From Anas platyrhynchos (lineage: Eukaryota; Chordata; Aves; Anseriformes; Anatidae): 64,000 bases of DNA. Each line of letters begins with the position of its first letter. Position 1 is the first letter of the stretch. The stretch is from NCBI RefSeq assembly GCF_047663525.1, contig NC_092605.1, positions 186,001 through 250,000 on the forward strand, given 5' to 3'. Under the pieces are notes generated by a model that was given only the letters and a program-made list of their open reading frames with translations, did no database searches and was not told where the DNA came from. Positions 47,501 to 63,997 of this stretch are shown one piece after another. A program made the translations under genes and the position numbers.

Positions 47501-50500
47501 CTCTGTATAAAGCATCTTGTGACCAGACTTCGATGTATCGTGGAGATGAGTACGCTACATTGTTTTACAGACAAGGAAAATGGGGTACAATGTGATTGTA
47601 TATTGTATTAGCAGTCATAGGCAGCAAGCAGTTCATTAGTGTGATATGGAAGAGGTCATGAGTTCCGTCTCTATTGTAATCACTTCACCATGTGACATCT
47701 TTCACTGTGGGTGAGCACCTCAGACTACCAAAAAACTGCAGGAAGCAGTGTGAATGTATGAAATACGCAGGGATATATATATATATATATATATGTAAAT
47801 AAAAAAACACTAGTACCAAAGGTCGCCATCACCAGTTAAGAAATAAGCAAACCTTCTGGGATTTAATTTCAGAGGCAGTCTGTAGTTAGAGACAGTACTG
47901 CCAGTATTTAGGCCTTCTGCTGAGGGCAATGCCAGATCAATGTATCACAAACAGGAGCCAATGCAATAGGAAATCCATAGGTTCTCCCAAGATAAGACCT
48001 TATCGTGCCATGGAGCAGCAAGATGAATGAAGCCCAGGACTTCATTGGTACCTTTCCATGATACCAACAGCCCTGCACTTTTTAAATAGCACTGGGAATT
48101 CAGTAGCATCCATGAAATGCATGGGGTTAAAGGAAATCTTTTGTCAATGGATTTGTTCCAGTGGTTCATACACTTAAAAAGTAAATGGAACTTTGTGTTC
48201 TAGCTGCTGACTGTCCATGGCCGTACTAAAGAACAGAAGGGACCACTTGCTGGTGTGGCATCCTGGGAGCACATTCAAGCTGTCAGGTTAGTGAGCAGTA
48301 CCAATCTTAATGTAATTCTGCTAGCACACTATGAAGGGCGATTTTTTTTTTCTTTAAGCAGTGAGTGCAATGGCACCGAAGCGTGAATTTGTGTGACAGG
48401 AGTAGGACTTCTGGCTTGACTCTAAAGAGTCCTTCCTAATTCTCAATATTATGCATCTGTTTTATTCACTGGTATAGGAAAGCCGTGAGCATTCCTGTGT
48501 TTGCAAATGGAAACATCCAGTGTCTCAGTGATGTGGAAGAATGTATCCGTAAGACAGGAGTGCATGGTGTCATGACTGCAGGTAAAGAAAATGAGCTTTT
48601 ACTGTTAATAGGTGAGGATACAAACTGTTTCTTACTCTCTTTAGCAGCCCCATACACATTTATTAAAAGCCTACATCAGGCTGACATGGTGAACAACTTA
48701 GATTGAAAGCTGAGTGGCCTTTCTCTATCCTTTTACACTGGATATCTCTTACCAGGACCAGGAAGCACTTTACAGTAAGAATTGTTGTGTTGAACTTGTA
48801 GTACCATTGAGTGGATAGCTCGAGTCTAATTACGTGACAAAGACATATAGGATGCCTGTCTGGGAATATTTCCAGAGCATCGGTTAATCGGTAGAATAGT
48901 TTTTGAATGGGTCTTGATGCAGTAAGTGTGTCCACTGATTAAGATGCAGCTGATTCATATTTGGTTGGGATAAGAAAGAAGTGATATTACTTGCTACAAG
49001 AAGATAGGACAGGTATCAGAAAAAGCTTCCATTCACTTGCACAGTTAAAGCAATGAAACATGATGCCTGAGACATTGTGAAATCTTATTTTTAGGAAAAC
49101 ACAGATTAACAAAAGGTTTATCAAACTCCTAGAGCAAGGCATAGTGAGATGCTGTATTTGCAAACTGAAGCCAAACAAATGAGAGTACGGACATACCATT
49201 GTCTAAATATTTAACCACTGGCCAAGAAAAGCATTGATTTCTCTTTTATTGAAAGTTTTTGTGGAAAGGTTAGATGCCTTTGTGGTTAATATTTTAATTA
49301 GGTATGATCTATTGTGCTCAATTAAGAATTATACAGTGAAATACAGTATCCTGAAGTCAGGCTAGAATTTATGAACCCTTTGTTCCTCTTTGTGGCTGAT
49401 GTGTCCGTGACTGGCCAGAACAATCACAACAGAGCTGATTAACTACAGAGTCTAGATTTTGTTGTCCGTTACAATCCTGAAATGAAAGTTTGAGTGTTTC
49501 TTTTCATTCCCTAGAAGGTAATCTTCATAATCCAGCTTTGTTTGAGGGCCGAAACCCACTGGTGTGGGAGATGGCTGAGGAGTATCTGGAGATAGTGCAG
49601 AAGTACCCTTGTCCACTGTCTTATGTTAGGGCTCATCTCTTCAAGCTCTGGCATCACACGTGAGTATCTCCAGAAAACACTTCATGTTTTCAGGTGTATT
49701 CCTGCTTGACAAGCATCTGGTTTTTCTATATGAGATATAATTTAGTAGCTTAGTGGGTAGTATTGGTGATAGGAGGATGGTTGGACTAGATGATCTTGTA
49801 GGTCCTTTCCAAACTTGTGTTTCTATGATTCTATACAAGAATTTGTCTGACCTGAATTAGTATGTTGCAAGGTTTTCTTTCCTGGACCTACCTGGAGAGA
49901 ATGTGGTCTGAAGCCTTTAACCTTCACTACAGGGAAACAAGGCTTGGGAAATGAACAAGTTACCACGCGATAAGCTAAGGTGTGAGCTTGCAGCACATCT
50001 GCTACTGTGTGGTAATTGCCTATATGCACACATTCACTTTGGTAAACATGAGTTAACTAACTTCTCGTTCATTGTGATGCAAACTATCTCACATTTATTG
50101 TGGAGTAAGAGCATGGTCAATGGCAGTTACTGAGTAGCTGATGCATGGTATGTTTATGTTAGTTTATCTTAGAGTACCTTGTTTACGTGCCCAAACTTGC
50201 AACTATTTACCTGAAAGAGTAGCAGGTGTCTGTGCACAAGAAAGACGATAAGCTGCTACCACAGGCAAATGCAGTGAGAAAAATCTGTAAAAAGCTTTTT
50301 ATAAAAGACATTTTTAGATGATCTCCTTAGACTAGCAATAATGAATAAACATGACTTGATGTTTTGAATTTGTCTCAGGCTTCAAGTTTACCAGCAGCTG
50401 CGTGAAGAATTAGCAAAAGTGAAGACTCTAGAGGGAATTGTAGATGTCAACAGGGAGTTGAAGCTACGATGCCAGGTACCAAGATGGACCCTAATCTCCC

Positions 50501-53445
50501 AGAACAACTCTGTCTGAATTTGGTGGGAACGTACCATGTATGTCACACAGTTGATGTCTGTTAGCCACCTCATTGAAACTTTGAGGCTTACAAACTGTGA
50601 TATGGGTAGCTTACTACAGTACCAGCCCCTTAAGCCCAAACAGCTTTACATTGGAGAAAGCTTATTTAGGAGTTACAAATCTTCTTCATTTCATCTGTCT
50701 TACTAGAGTTTTTTTGACTACATTTAACTGTCAGTAGCAGTTATTTTAAATTACTCTTTGTGGTTTCCTGGAGTTTGAGGCATTATTTAGAATATTTCCT
50801 GAGAACTACAGGAAAACTGACTTTATCTCTACGCTGCAGGAAGAAATAGCTAATCAGAAAGAAGGAGAAAAGCCAAAAGAAGGGTTACCTTTTTTCCACT
50901 GGATCTGTCAGCCGTACATCAGGCCGGGGTGAGTTATCTATTTTAACATGACCAGATACACATATGCTTTTCCTGCTCATGCTGTCAGTGCAGAGTCCTT
51001 CAGTTCTGTTCTAGGAGCTTACATACATTTAAAAACAAATGAAAACGCTTGGTTATACTTATTGTGGCTTTTTCTTTATTTTCTTGATTATTGTTTTGTT
51101 CATGGGGATGTTGCTCATTGTAGGGAACATCTTCCCTTCAGCCAACTTATAATGATGTACACCATTTCAGGCCAAAGGAGAGATGCAAGGAGAATGGAAC
51201 CAGGGGGACTGAAAAAGGTGTGCGAGGGAAACGTGCTCTGGAAGAGGATGAAGATGGAAATTCTGAGCTTCTATCAAAGAATAAGCAAAAAAAGAAGTTA
51301 AGAAATCCAAATAAAAGCTTTGATCCATCTTTAAAACGTAAGTTCCATCTATTGGCATATACATGTATACATGGGAAGTTGCTGGTATTAGCTTTAACAT
51401 AAGTTGCTACTATTTTCTTCTTGTCTATGTAGTTGTAGAATCTTCTTTTTAAAGACGGAGCATTATAGGAAAACTTTGGTACTAGGCAACATTTATTCAA
51501 ATTGTGTTCATTAGGAAAGATATCTAATCATCAAAGAAGTAGGTGGATGTCCACTACAAGCAACTTTTTAAGCTCCAAATGCTTTACAAATTAAATTTTA
51601 TCAGTTGCTAGTATTTGAAATTGAAATTGCATATGCATTTCAAGCAATTTTCCTCCTCTTTTGCACTAGACCTGAGATTTAAAACTTTTATGTTTATAGC
51701 TGTTATGTATATAGCTTAGACACACTGTGAAAGTCAATGTATCTTTTACCTTCTTTGCACAATTCTTTGAAGTGCTGTATTTCTATCTCAAAGAGTCCCC
51801 CTCTGGCTGGAGAGAGAGGCACCAAGCTTTGTATGATCCTGAATTTTTGAATTTACTCTTTCCATATGAAAACACTATTCCTAAAATCAGGTCTCTGTCT
51901 TTTGCAGCCAAATACGCAAAATGTGATCAATGTGGGAACCCTAAGGTAAGTCAGTGCCAGTGTCTGTTAAAGCACTTCCAGCTTCCATGAAGCTGGCCAG
52001 TTAACACAGCTTGGTGCTTCAACCGTGATCGTTTGAAATGGGGCTTGGACTCATTTTTGTTTTGCCTTTCCGTCATTGTAATGTTGCAGGCTGCCCTTCA
52101 AGTCTTTAGAATTGGTCTGTATTTTTTTTTCCTAGCTGCTAAGTTTCTAAGCTCTGTCATGTAATGGCCAGAGAGACGGTTTTTAAAAAAAAAAAGTAAT
52201 TGGTGGGGGGGAAAAAATTACTTTAAGCATGTGTAAGCCAAAGCATTCGAGACACCTAGTCTGGTTTTGCCAAGCTGTAAAATATCCAGCTGAGTGACTG
52301 CCCTCCCCTGAAGAAGGGTCATACCTTATATTTTAATATATACTTTAGTGTATTTAGTCTGAAAAAAAGGGAAGTAATTGATGTAGTAACATTTACGTAT
52401 TTTAGGCACAGTTGCAGATGGTACCAAGCATCTGTCAGGCACCTTGTTTCACATAGTACTTTTCTAGAGAAATATAGCAAGCTCAACTGTAACAAGTATC
52501 ATAACTCTTGTTCCAAAGTGCTTATGACATTTGCCTGCTTATGGTATGTAATTTGCACTGCCCAACAGCTTAGTGCTGTTGCAGAAGTGGACAGTGGATT
52601 TATTTATTTTTTTATTATTTTTGTTTCTCTGCATAAGCTATCACTAATAGCTATGTCACCATCCTCCTCACTCTCTGTGACATCAGCTCTGTCATCTTCA
52701 TTAGACAGAGGTGTGACTGGCTAGTGTATGAGTCCAGCTGTTTTCCAAAGGTTTGAATGTACAGAGCTGTATTGTTGTTGCTTATTATGGTTAAATAATT
52801 AATTTATTCTTACTAATAAACTGATACAAGCTTCTTTACACCACCACCTCACCCAGGGCAATAAATGTGTGTTTAACATGTGCCGTGGCTGCTGTAAGAA
52901 AAGAGCATTCAAAGAAACAGCAGACTGTCCTGGTAAGTGCAGCTGTTCCTATCAATTTTGTCCTTAGACATCACTGAGCAAATGTCTCATCTCTGTATAT
53001 AGTATAGTTGTTATTCTAAGTGGGGGGAGAGAAGGGGAGGGAGGAGGGAAAAAGTGTTAAATTCTACATCCATAGCTAGCTAAAAACATATAGAGTACAA
53101 TTAAGCATATGCTCTTCCTAGTGTGTGCGGTAGTTCTTCCAAGACCTGGGCATCTGTTCTTTCCAGACCAGACCATTAGGACCCATTTTTTCTAGCTACA
53201 GGGAAAGAGTTGTTCTGTTTTCCAGTGTGTTTATTTCAGTGTCCTTTTTTTTTTTCCCCTTCTTTTTCATTCTTCTACTCATCCTTCCTTCTTCAGGTCA
53301 CGGGTTGCTTTTTAAGACCAAGTATGAGAAATCCCTTTTGTGGCAGAGCAGTCAAACAGGAATTCAGAACCCAGAGATCAGTCAGAGAGATGTGGATTTT
53401 GGGGAGACAGCTGTACTGAAGGAGGCTGATGACACCGCATCGTGA
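41523..53445 (+). CDS. DUS1L: tRNA-dihydrouridine synthase 1-like, complete coding region in 13 exons
   Basis: FMN enzyme that reduces uridine to dihydrouridine in tRNA (Dus1 family, positions 16/17). Exons: 41523-41759, 44087-44195, 44849-44899, 47344-47456, 48204-48286, 48478-48581, 49515-49659, 50379-50475, 50840-50928, 51171-51337, 51908-51945, 52857-52932, 53297-53445. They sum to 1458 nt, or 485 residues plus TGA, against 473 remembered for human. The catalytic Cys108 is in [16 protein letters not shown]-site segments are [12 protein letters not shown] (22-33), CKIR (146-149), VHGRT (174-178) and FANGNI (206-211). The C-terminal third has a basic Lys/Arg stretch (about residues 371-398, nuclear-signal-like) and a Cys cluster at 404, 407, 415, 420, 423, 424 and 435. 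The ATG is the first in its frame and matches the family start MPKL. Introns carry several CR1 copies. Exon 11 is only 38 nt. Confidence 0.97.
42405..42997 (+). repeat. CR1 LINE 3' part, + orientation, in DUS1L intron 1
   Basis: Begins with the 'gccggcagcgtgccctggca' type segment and runs through the reverse-transcriptase end ([19 protein letters not shown] in a short open frame at 42610). It then has the 3' UTR part with GATTGGGCACTCAACCAGGC and finishes at the terminal octamer-like ATTCTATGATTCC. It is sense to DUS1L and 5'-truncated. Confidence 0.92.
46130..46870 (-). repeat. CR1 LINE 3' part, - orientation, in DUS1L intron 3
   Basis: The left end resembles the reversed CR1 terminus (AGAATGGTTGAGGTTGGAAG). 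The - strand carries CR1 ORF2 pieces such as [21 protein letters not shown] and [10 protein letters not shown] in two overlapping broken frames. A frameshift near a G-rich stretch (46602-46622) separates them. It is the longest single CR1 piece in the window. Confidence 0.93.
47773..47794 (+). repeat. (AT)n microsatellite
   Basis: Eleven AT units in DUS1L intron 4. Another TA-rich patch occurs at about 45390-45412 in intron 3. Confidence 0.85.
49741..49838 (+). repeat. CR1 LINE 3' tip, + orientation, in DUS1L intron 7
   Basis: About 100 bp: 'gatggttggactagatgatc', then 'ttgtaggtcctttcc', ending in TTTCTATGATTCTAT. This is the standard CR1 3' end. Confidence 0.9.
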
Positions 53446-53461
53446 AGCATTGGAAATGAAT

Positions 53462-53467
53462 AATAAA
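53462..53467 (+). terminator. DUS1L: Candidate proximal DUS1L polyadenylation signal
   Basis: AATAAA 17 bases after the TGA. Use of this site would give a very short 3' UTR. Confidence 0.45.
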
Positions 53468-53623
53468 AGAGCTTCTGAAAGGCCTTCGCTTCCCTGGGCC
53501 AAAGAAACTGCCATCTCTAGAGCACTGTCAGCTCTGTGAACTTGTTCCACAGGTTTATTTTAAGTTCTGGACACATTTATTTAATTAAAACTCTGCTTAC
53601 TCAGGGAATTTTCCTGCATTTGA

Positions 53624-53629
53624 AATAAA
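53624..53629 (+). terminator. DUS1L: Candidate main DUS1L polyadenylation signal
   Basis: AATAAA about 180 bases after the stop, followed by a U/GU-rich segment (TTTCTCATGTGTTTC). A further AATAAA lies at 53758-53763. Confidence 0.6.
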
Positions 53630-53769
53630 AAGGATGCAATTAAATTTCTCATGTGTTTCAAAGACTGAAAATGCTGCATTTGGGTTGGTGGGTAAACTTA
53701 GCTGAAAGCAGATGGTAAAGTTTATTAATCGTTCATGTCATATTTTTAATAGTGGGGAATAAATTTCAT

Positions 53770-54469
53770 ATATTAGAACAACCTCCTGGAGTGTTAAAAA
53801 CAATCATGTTAATGACTCTGTCACTAATGGAAAATGTCATGTCTGTCTTGAGTTTCAGAAGGCCATATTGTCACCACAGAAAGGAACCTGGGGTACTTCG
53901 AAAATGTGAAGGTGTCATACACTGCTATAAACACACTGTGGATTAACAGTTACTGGTTTTATACAGTATGCTAAAGCTTAATGCTCTCCCCTGAGCTAAA
54001 GACCAGGAGGAAAATAAAATCTCTATTTTAATAGAGAGGGGTTGCTGAAATAATTTGCTAAATTAGAACCACGTCGATGAACTGGTCCCTCCCTACCCAC
54101 ATTGCATAATTACATGATCCTGTTTCTTTTCCATACAATAAACACTGTGAAAAAGTGCCTCAAAACCTGCTGTAGTTCTACACATGCAAGACCCTACTAC
54201 CCTGCCTTTTATCTTTTTCCCCTCTCCATGTGTTTTGCGTGTCCTCTAGGCAGTCAGTCAGCACAGCTGTCTGTGTTCAGTGTGCTTTCTAGACTCCTAA
54301 TTATGGAGAGTCTTAACCTGCCTCTCAGACATTCCTTTGGGAAGTTACACTGAGTTTGAAAGGAAATGAGCTGTAAACCCAGCACATAGCATCGTTGGGC
54401 TATAAAGCATTGTACATTGCTGGAAACAGAGACTATATACCTATACCCATACCAAAACAGCTATTAAAG

Positions 54470-54501
<32 letters not shown>

Positions 54502-57500
54502 CTTTCAGGAACACAGACATAACAGCATGCTCTGATAACTATAGAACCCATTTTTAACTTTTTTTTAAAAAAAAAACTTTTCAACAACTGTGCCCCTCTT
54601 ATGCATATATGTCTATATCTATATGCATGCGTGTGCACATGCCCCTCCCCCACACACCCCTCGAGCTCAGGCAGGATTTCGAGGTCTCATCACTAGCTTA
54701 TATTTCCTAGCCTGCATTACAAGCTATGTCATAGAGCTCATACGTGGACTAGAACAGTATGCTAAAGAGACCAAACTGCTAGGAACTGTAGACTTATTTA
54801 AACCGTGGGGAACTGGTCTTACTCATACTACTAACAATAAGAGAGCTCACAAGATTGTCAGCTCACTAAGCAGAGCAGTGTATGTGAAGCAGAGGCCTTG
54901 GCCTACCCTCATTAACACTCACCCTTGTGCTTTCCTAGTCTGTGTTCAAGTTTTCCATACAATTTCTTTAGGCACATTACCTATCAGCTGATTATGCATA
55001 TCTTTAGCTTCACATCTGGCTACATTTAACAATCTTTTATCTAGTTCTTGACATTCATTCCCACTTCAAGTCCTCTAGAGAGATCACAAGAGTTAAGAAC
55101 TTCATATCCATTTGGAAGCTGAATTAAATGCTGCCTAACAGTTGTGGCATTCTATAGATTGTGACAATAAAAGTAGTTCAAACTCACCTCATGAGTCTTC
55201 CCATTTCATTTGTTCTTTATTATAACAAAGTATTTTCCATTCCTCAGAATACCATCTGCCCAGCCTTACTCAATTTGCTAACCAAGTCTTTCAGCAGCTT
55301 TCATAATTTCTGACTACCCTTGTATTTAATTCAAGTTTAGACACTAACCTGGAAGGTGTTATTCTTTCTACTTTACCTTGTGAACAGGAACTAGCACAGA
55401 AACCCAGGAGAGGGAAAGTGTGTATTTACCAAAGAGCCCGTGATTAGTGTGGGAGTACCAAGTTTAAAAATAATGCCCCTCTGCCTTATTTAAAAATGGA
55501 AATTTGAAACCATGCCACCTATCTCCCATGGAAGTACTCCACTTCTTCCCTTGCACAGATACACACTTGTACAGTGTTCTGAACATAGTTCAGAACAGCA
55601 CCTCTTTAATAAAAAGCTAAATGTTCATAATTGTAGCATTTAAAACTGCTCACTTAGACCCTTCCCACTTTTTGCAGTCCCACCCCCCCAATATCAGGAA
55701 GATCAAGCATTCTCCCATTCACTGTGCCAGAGAAAATTTACAAAGTCAGAAAAGGCTTTTACATAAGAAACATTCACTATTGTAAAACAGTAGTGGATTG
55801 GTGCTAATGTGAGTGATCTGGGTTATATTCCTAACCAGACAGTTTGATTTTAGATCCTGTCTCCTGAGTACACAGTCTCATCACCAAATCACCAGTGTGA
55901 AAAGACCAAGCTGGCTTCAGGCTCCCGAATTCAGGAAGGGCATTATAGTTGAGTCTTAAATAGACACATCTGTACAGAAGTAGTATTTAAGGCATATTTG
56001 TCCCCATCTCCTCTTAACAATAAGCAATGGCAAGAGACATACACGTTTTTGTCTCCTGGCCCACTGTATGGCAGAAGACTGAAGTGCTCCTAACATGGGG
56101 CTGCAATAGTGTTCAGTCAAGCCCTGCAACACAAAATTCCCAGTGTGCATCTAACTACAAATCTCTACAGTAATGAAAAAAAGAGATGCAACCTGAACTT
56201 TTAACAGACATTACAGAACATCATAATTAATAGATTGCAATCAATGAGTTAACAATGACCAGTGTATCAATTTCTTGCAGCAAGAGCTGGGAGGGGACAG
56301 ACCCAGGACACAACCAATGCTTGCAAGTCAGGAGGCACCATTACAACATATACAAAGCAGAACCATTTGCCATTTATGCTGGGCACACCTGCACCTACAT
56401 TAACTAGGGATTACTTTCAGGCTAGGCAGTACACTAGTTACCTGACTTATCTCTAATAAAAAAAATTGCAGCATGCAAACTCAGCAAGATTATGTCCTAT
56501 TTTGTTTATGTTTCAAAAACCTTCAAGAAGAAATACACTACTTAACATTAATGGAAGCAGAGGGAGACAGTGTTCTGCAATGTAGGATGCTGGTGAAGTG
56601 AGCCTTGATCTTTGGACTTCTAGGAGACTGGATTCCTGTATGTAAATCTATCTTCAGATGCATGTAAGAAAAAGCAGTAGTAGTTCATCTGACATAAAGA
56701 AAACTAACTGCCTTTATTTGGCAGCCAGTTTATGACATTTCAGAGAATTAAATGAATAAATCCCAGATTTCAGCCTGTATTTACACAACACAAACTTTAT
56801 GTACACACAGACTTCAGTTATGTAAACTGCAGGAAGGTAGTATATACTAGTCAAAGCTATGTGTTCATAAGTATTAGAAAAACTCTGTGAGATGAAGGGC
56901 AACACAATTACCAAATCCAATCTCCCACGTAAGACAGATTTTCAGATCTTGCTACTTAAATTTTTGTTTGACTTAAGCTATTTCTTGATAACAAAGTTAT
57001 CTTGAGCATCTTTTAATGCCTACTAAAATCCCAAGGCTGAATCATTTGTTTGCTCTCAAGAAACTGTCTTATTTGCATTATGAGTTTACCAAACTTTTAA
57101 CCACTGAATGTCATACATTTCTCTGAGAGGTTGATATATCATACTAGCAAGTTTCTGTTCCTATCTAATTAATTTAGGCTGATCAAGTTAACCTGTAAGA
57201 TAATCTAAAGCAGGGCTGTTCTATCAGGTCCTATGAAACCTTGAATTGAATTCATAGATCAATAAGAACACAGAAGGCAAACTAGTATCAGTTGAAGTGC
57301 AAAATTCACTTGCAACACAGAGAATACTTTATCTCTACTCTTTAAGAGCAGACAGATACTGTTCAGTCCCGTACCAATGTGTTTTTCACCATACTGCACA
57401 TTCACAGTTAATGGCTACTGAAAAAGGAAATTTAGTTGTATTACCCTCAGCTCTCATAAGAGTGGCAAACCAAAATACTTAATCATGTAGAACATACTGC

Positions 57501-60500
57501 CTTCCCATTCCCTCCTTCAGGTAGGATGTAATGAAAGACATGACATAAGAACCTCAAAGAGGTTCTCTGTTTGATTAAGTTGGTTGAGACTTCAGTCTTT
57601 ACAAAAAAATAAATACTTGAACACCACTTTCTAAATTTTCCACAATGGGTCTTTATCAGAAGTGTTGTTGTTGTTGTTATTAAAGGTTCCTTATTTGCTT
57701 CTCTTATACTACATCGCTTCCATTAGAAATAATACATTACTTGTCAGCAGTTTTGGGAACCGTCCAGAAGATGGAACAATGCTGAAATTTCAACTCAGCT
57801 AGGAAAATAATGCTGACAAGGTTACAATAGACTCCCGGAAATCAGTATACATATCATATGTTCATGGCAGGAAACAGAAACAGAACTCCTTTTCTCCCTC
57901 ACCCACTGAAATCTCTCAAATTACAGCAGCTTATGGATCAGAATGGTACATACAGCCATGCTCTAAACTCTAAAATAATCTCTCCCCACAGACTTCCCTC
58001 TACAAATCTTACCAATATAGACCACTGTGTTAGGTTCTGGCCAGATAATGATCAAACATCCCCAGCTGCTCAAACACACTCTTACAGCAACAGTTCCTGC
58101 ATTAATACTCAAATTAGTTTTGCTAATTGAAAAATAACTGCCTTTGCTAGAGAAAAAAAAAACTTCAGTTTTTCATTAATCCCTAACCAGGTCAAGTTAA
58201 AAAAAAAAAAGTACTCCCCATGAGGACACCATCAAATATGGGCTACCACTGGTATCTCCTTCCTTATCAACAAAAGCTGCTGCACACATTCATGAAGTCC
58301 ACTCAAATGAACTATCACTGAACATATCCTGGACATAGCAACATGCTACAGAAACCATAAATCTTTATTCCCTGAATTAGCTCAGTGGTCACGGGGAATC
58401 ACTGAAGATTCATCATGTGAGTCATTTTCTCATATATTACTTTTTCCCTCTTAGAAATTTAAGATAAAAATCTTTCAGCGGTGGAAATAGTGTATGAATA
58501 CAAGTTATATAGAACTATATCTGTGCTGTGTTGTATTTCCTGATTTTTGGACTGGCATGTTGGTTCGGACTGAAGCAGGAGTTAAGCAAAGTCTGGAAAA
58601 AATATAGCTAGACGAACCTGAATCAAATCTACAGGACTCTAGAGCAGCAACAGCTTCTTTCACAGGTTGAAGAATTACAAGCCAACAATTCCATACCAAA
58701 GCATATACTGAACTTGAACCGTGCCAATGGGCTAAGCAAGAAGAGAAAAATGCTCTATCTGTCCAAAAGAAGTTGTAAGCATTTTTGTCTGGAGAGAAGA
58801 AAGTAATAGTCTCTGCTTTAGCTTTGGAACTGCTTTGGGCCACAGTAAGTCAGAAACTGCTTTTGCAACTTAGTGGGCTTAATGCTGACTGCTAAAGGAC
58901 ACTTACTTCCAGCCATTTCCCAAGAGTGGACAGATGTTATCGGCTGAAAGAATGGAGATTCTCAAGACAGCATGCTGAAGAGGCAGAAGACTTCTATTTA
59001 CAATTGAGGATTCCTTCAGTAGAAAGCCTACAGGATGGAATGAAAGTAGCCTAATAAAATCAAGAGAACAGGAGATGCATGTAAGAAAAGATAGCTGGCT
59101 GACATGATGCACTTAATTGGGTTGCAAAACCATCTTTTCCAGAGAAGGGCGTAAGATCTTTTCCTTAAAAATGATATCACTGGTTCATTTTAGGAATAGA
59201 TAGATCTAAATGGCTTCCCTTCAGCATGAGCAGACGGCATTAAAATGACTTTCCCAGTATTTCTGCAACACTGCACAGCAATTTACTTGAGTAGTCAACA
59301 TGCCTTTCTCTCAAAGCTGGTGATCAGTGATGTTGGACTCAAAGTTCTTAATTAATGAGGTCCATCCTTTTGCTCCTCTAAAAGAGAAGTATTTTTCCAT
59401 GCCAAACTTGTTTACCCAAAGACCTCACAGGAACTACTGCTGCTTCCATTTTCAGCACCTATCAAAAGCATAGAAAGCCAGACGGAAAGAGCACTGTTAC
59501 ATGCAAACCAGGAATTCCCTTCAAATCCCGCTTTCTTCACAGTTCATCCAAACTACAACTCCAAACAGACCAGAAGGCAAAATATAGCAGCCCACAAAAC
59601 ATCAGCAAGCTTGGCAAAAAATCAATAGCTTGATCATGATATCTAGAAACCGACTTTAATACAGAACTCCAAACACTTAGAAGCTTTTTGATCCTGCTGT
59701 TTAATGCACTAGGTGTAACAACATATTAAAAAAAAAAAAAAAAGTATTAACAATAACATCTGTAGTCAGTTGCCAGACAAGTCAGGGCTGGATCAAAATT
59801 CTTAGCTTGCCTTATGGATTAGATGAATGCAAGGCTGCAGTGACTTCAGAAAATTCAGTGCATGTCTTCTTTCATTAACACAAAACACGTACACACCTGG
59901 GCTGCCACTTTTAATCCCTTAATAAAAGGAAAAGCAGAATAAATGCACCTGGAGAGCAGGCACCCAGATTGCCTGTTTTCAGCTCTGCTCCAGGAATTGC
60001 ATGGTATTTTATGGCATCTATCCATGCTGCCAGAAGTAACTGCTGAACATGTTGGGAAACCATCATGCACTGTGCCAGTGAGACTAGCCAAGCAGCAGTA
60101 GTATTTGCTTAAGGAAGAGATTTACTGCTATGATAACACTGGACCCCAAAAACAGGTCACATGCAAGTGGAAACACATCAGGAAACAGGTCTTGAAAACA
60201 GAGACCAAAGGGAAAGAACATGGATCTAGGTAAACATAACACCCTAAAATAAAGGCTTGTGACTGAATGCATGGAAGTGGTGTCATGTTTTAAGGTGTAG
60301 GTAAAATATCATTAAGAGTTTCGCAAAAGAATTGCCTCTCCCATCAGAACTCCAGTTCCATAATTGAAAGCAATGCACTTGAAAATAAACAGAAAGCACA
60401 GCATTGCTCAGAATCAAGGCGATACTTTCAGGCCAGTGAAATTCATCTTAGATCACTCCCGTCTATTCAACTTAACACTACTTCTTTTTGAAGCTCTGAA

Positions 60501-60831
60501 ACAAACAAAAAAACTAATAGCAGCTGGGGAAAAAAATCAGCATCTGTACAAATAGCGTGCCAACTCTTCATGGTGGATGAAGGAGAATGGAGGGATAGTC
60601 CTAATAAAAGTGAAATGAAAACCCATTGCAGGGATCCTGTTTTTAGAAATTTCTTTTTTAAAGGAGAATTCAAGTTACTGGAATATTCGTATTATCCACC
60701 ATCAGCCTGACCCTCTCAATCCACGCAAAAAGTGAGGGAGACAGAGACAGTTGTAAAGCTCAGCAGTTTGTGGGTGAGACACTAGACAGAGTCCCAGAGG
60801 GACCATTTCTTTTGGTAGTGAATGAAGTTTT
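53770..60831. other. Convergent spacer between DUS1L and GPS1; no gene recognised, possible long GPS1 3' UTR
   Basis: Seven kilobases with no recognised protein, CR1 or RNA gene. By eye the + strand is A/C-rich with A-runs (for example 58149-58160, 59728-59743), so the - strand is T/G-rich. This is the bias expected of the transcribed sense strand. It suggests that GPS1 transcription, as 3' UTR or read-through, extends far into this region. TTTATT (AATAAA on the - strand) occurs at 58364-58369, 56713-56718 and 55216-55221. None can be chosen with confidence. Confidence 0.55.
54473..54501. repeat. T12A17 palindromic tract
   Basis: Twelve T followed by seventeen A, a perfect hairpin-forming tract. 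A second, T8A10, is at 54559-54576. Both are followed by a similar ACTTTC / ACTTTTC segment. Confidence 0.8.

Positions 60832-63997
<3,166 letters not shown>

Noticed and set aside
54590..54991. 133-codon + strand frame in the DUS1L-GPS1 spacer
   Set aside because: No recognisable family, starts in a microsatellite-like ATATGCATG region, no splice or codon pattern of a gene.
53770..60831. Expectation that RFNG might lie between DUS1L and GPS1
   Set aside because: No fringe-type motif is seen. From memory of the human order, RFNG lies beyond GPS1, so it would be outside this window.
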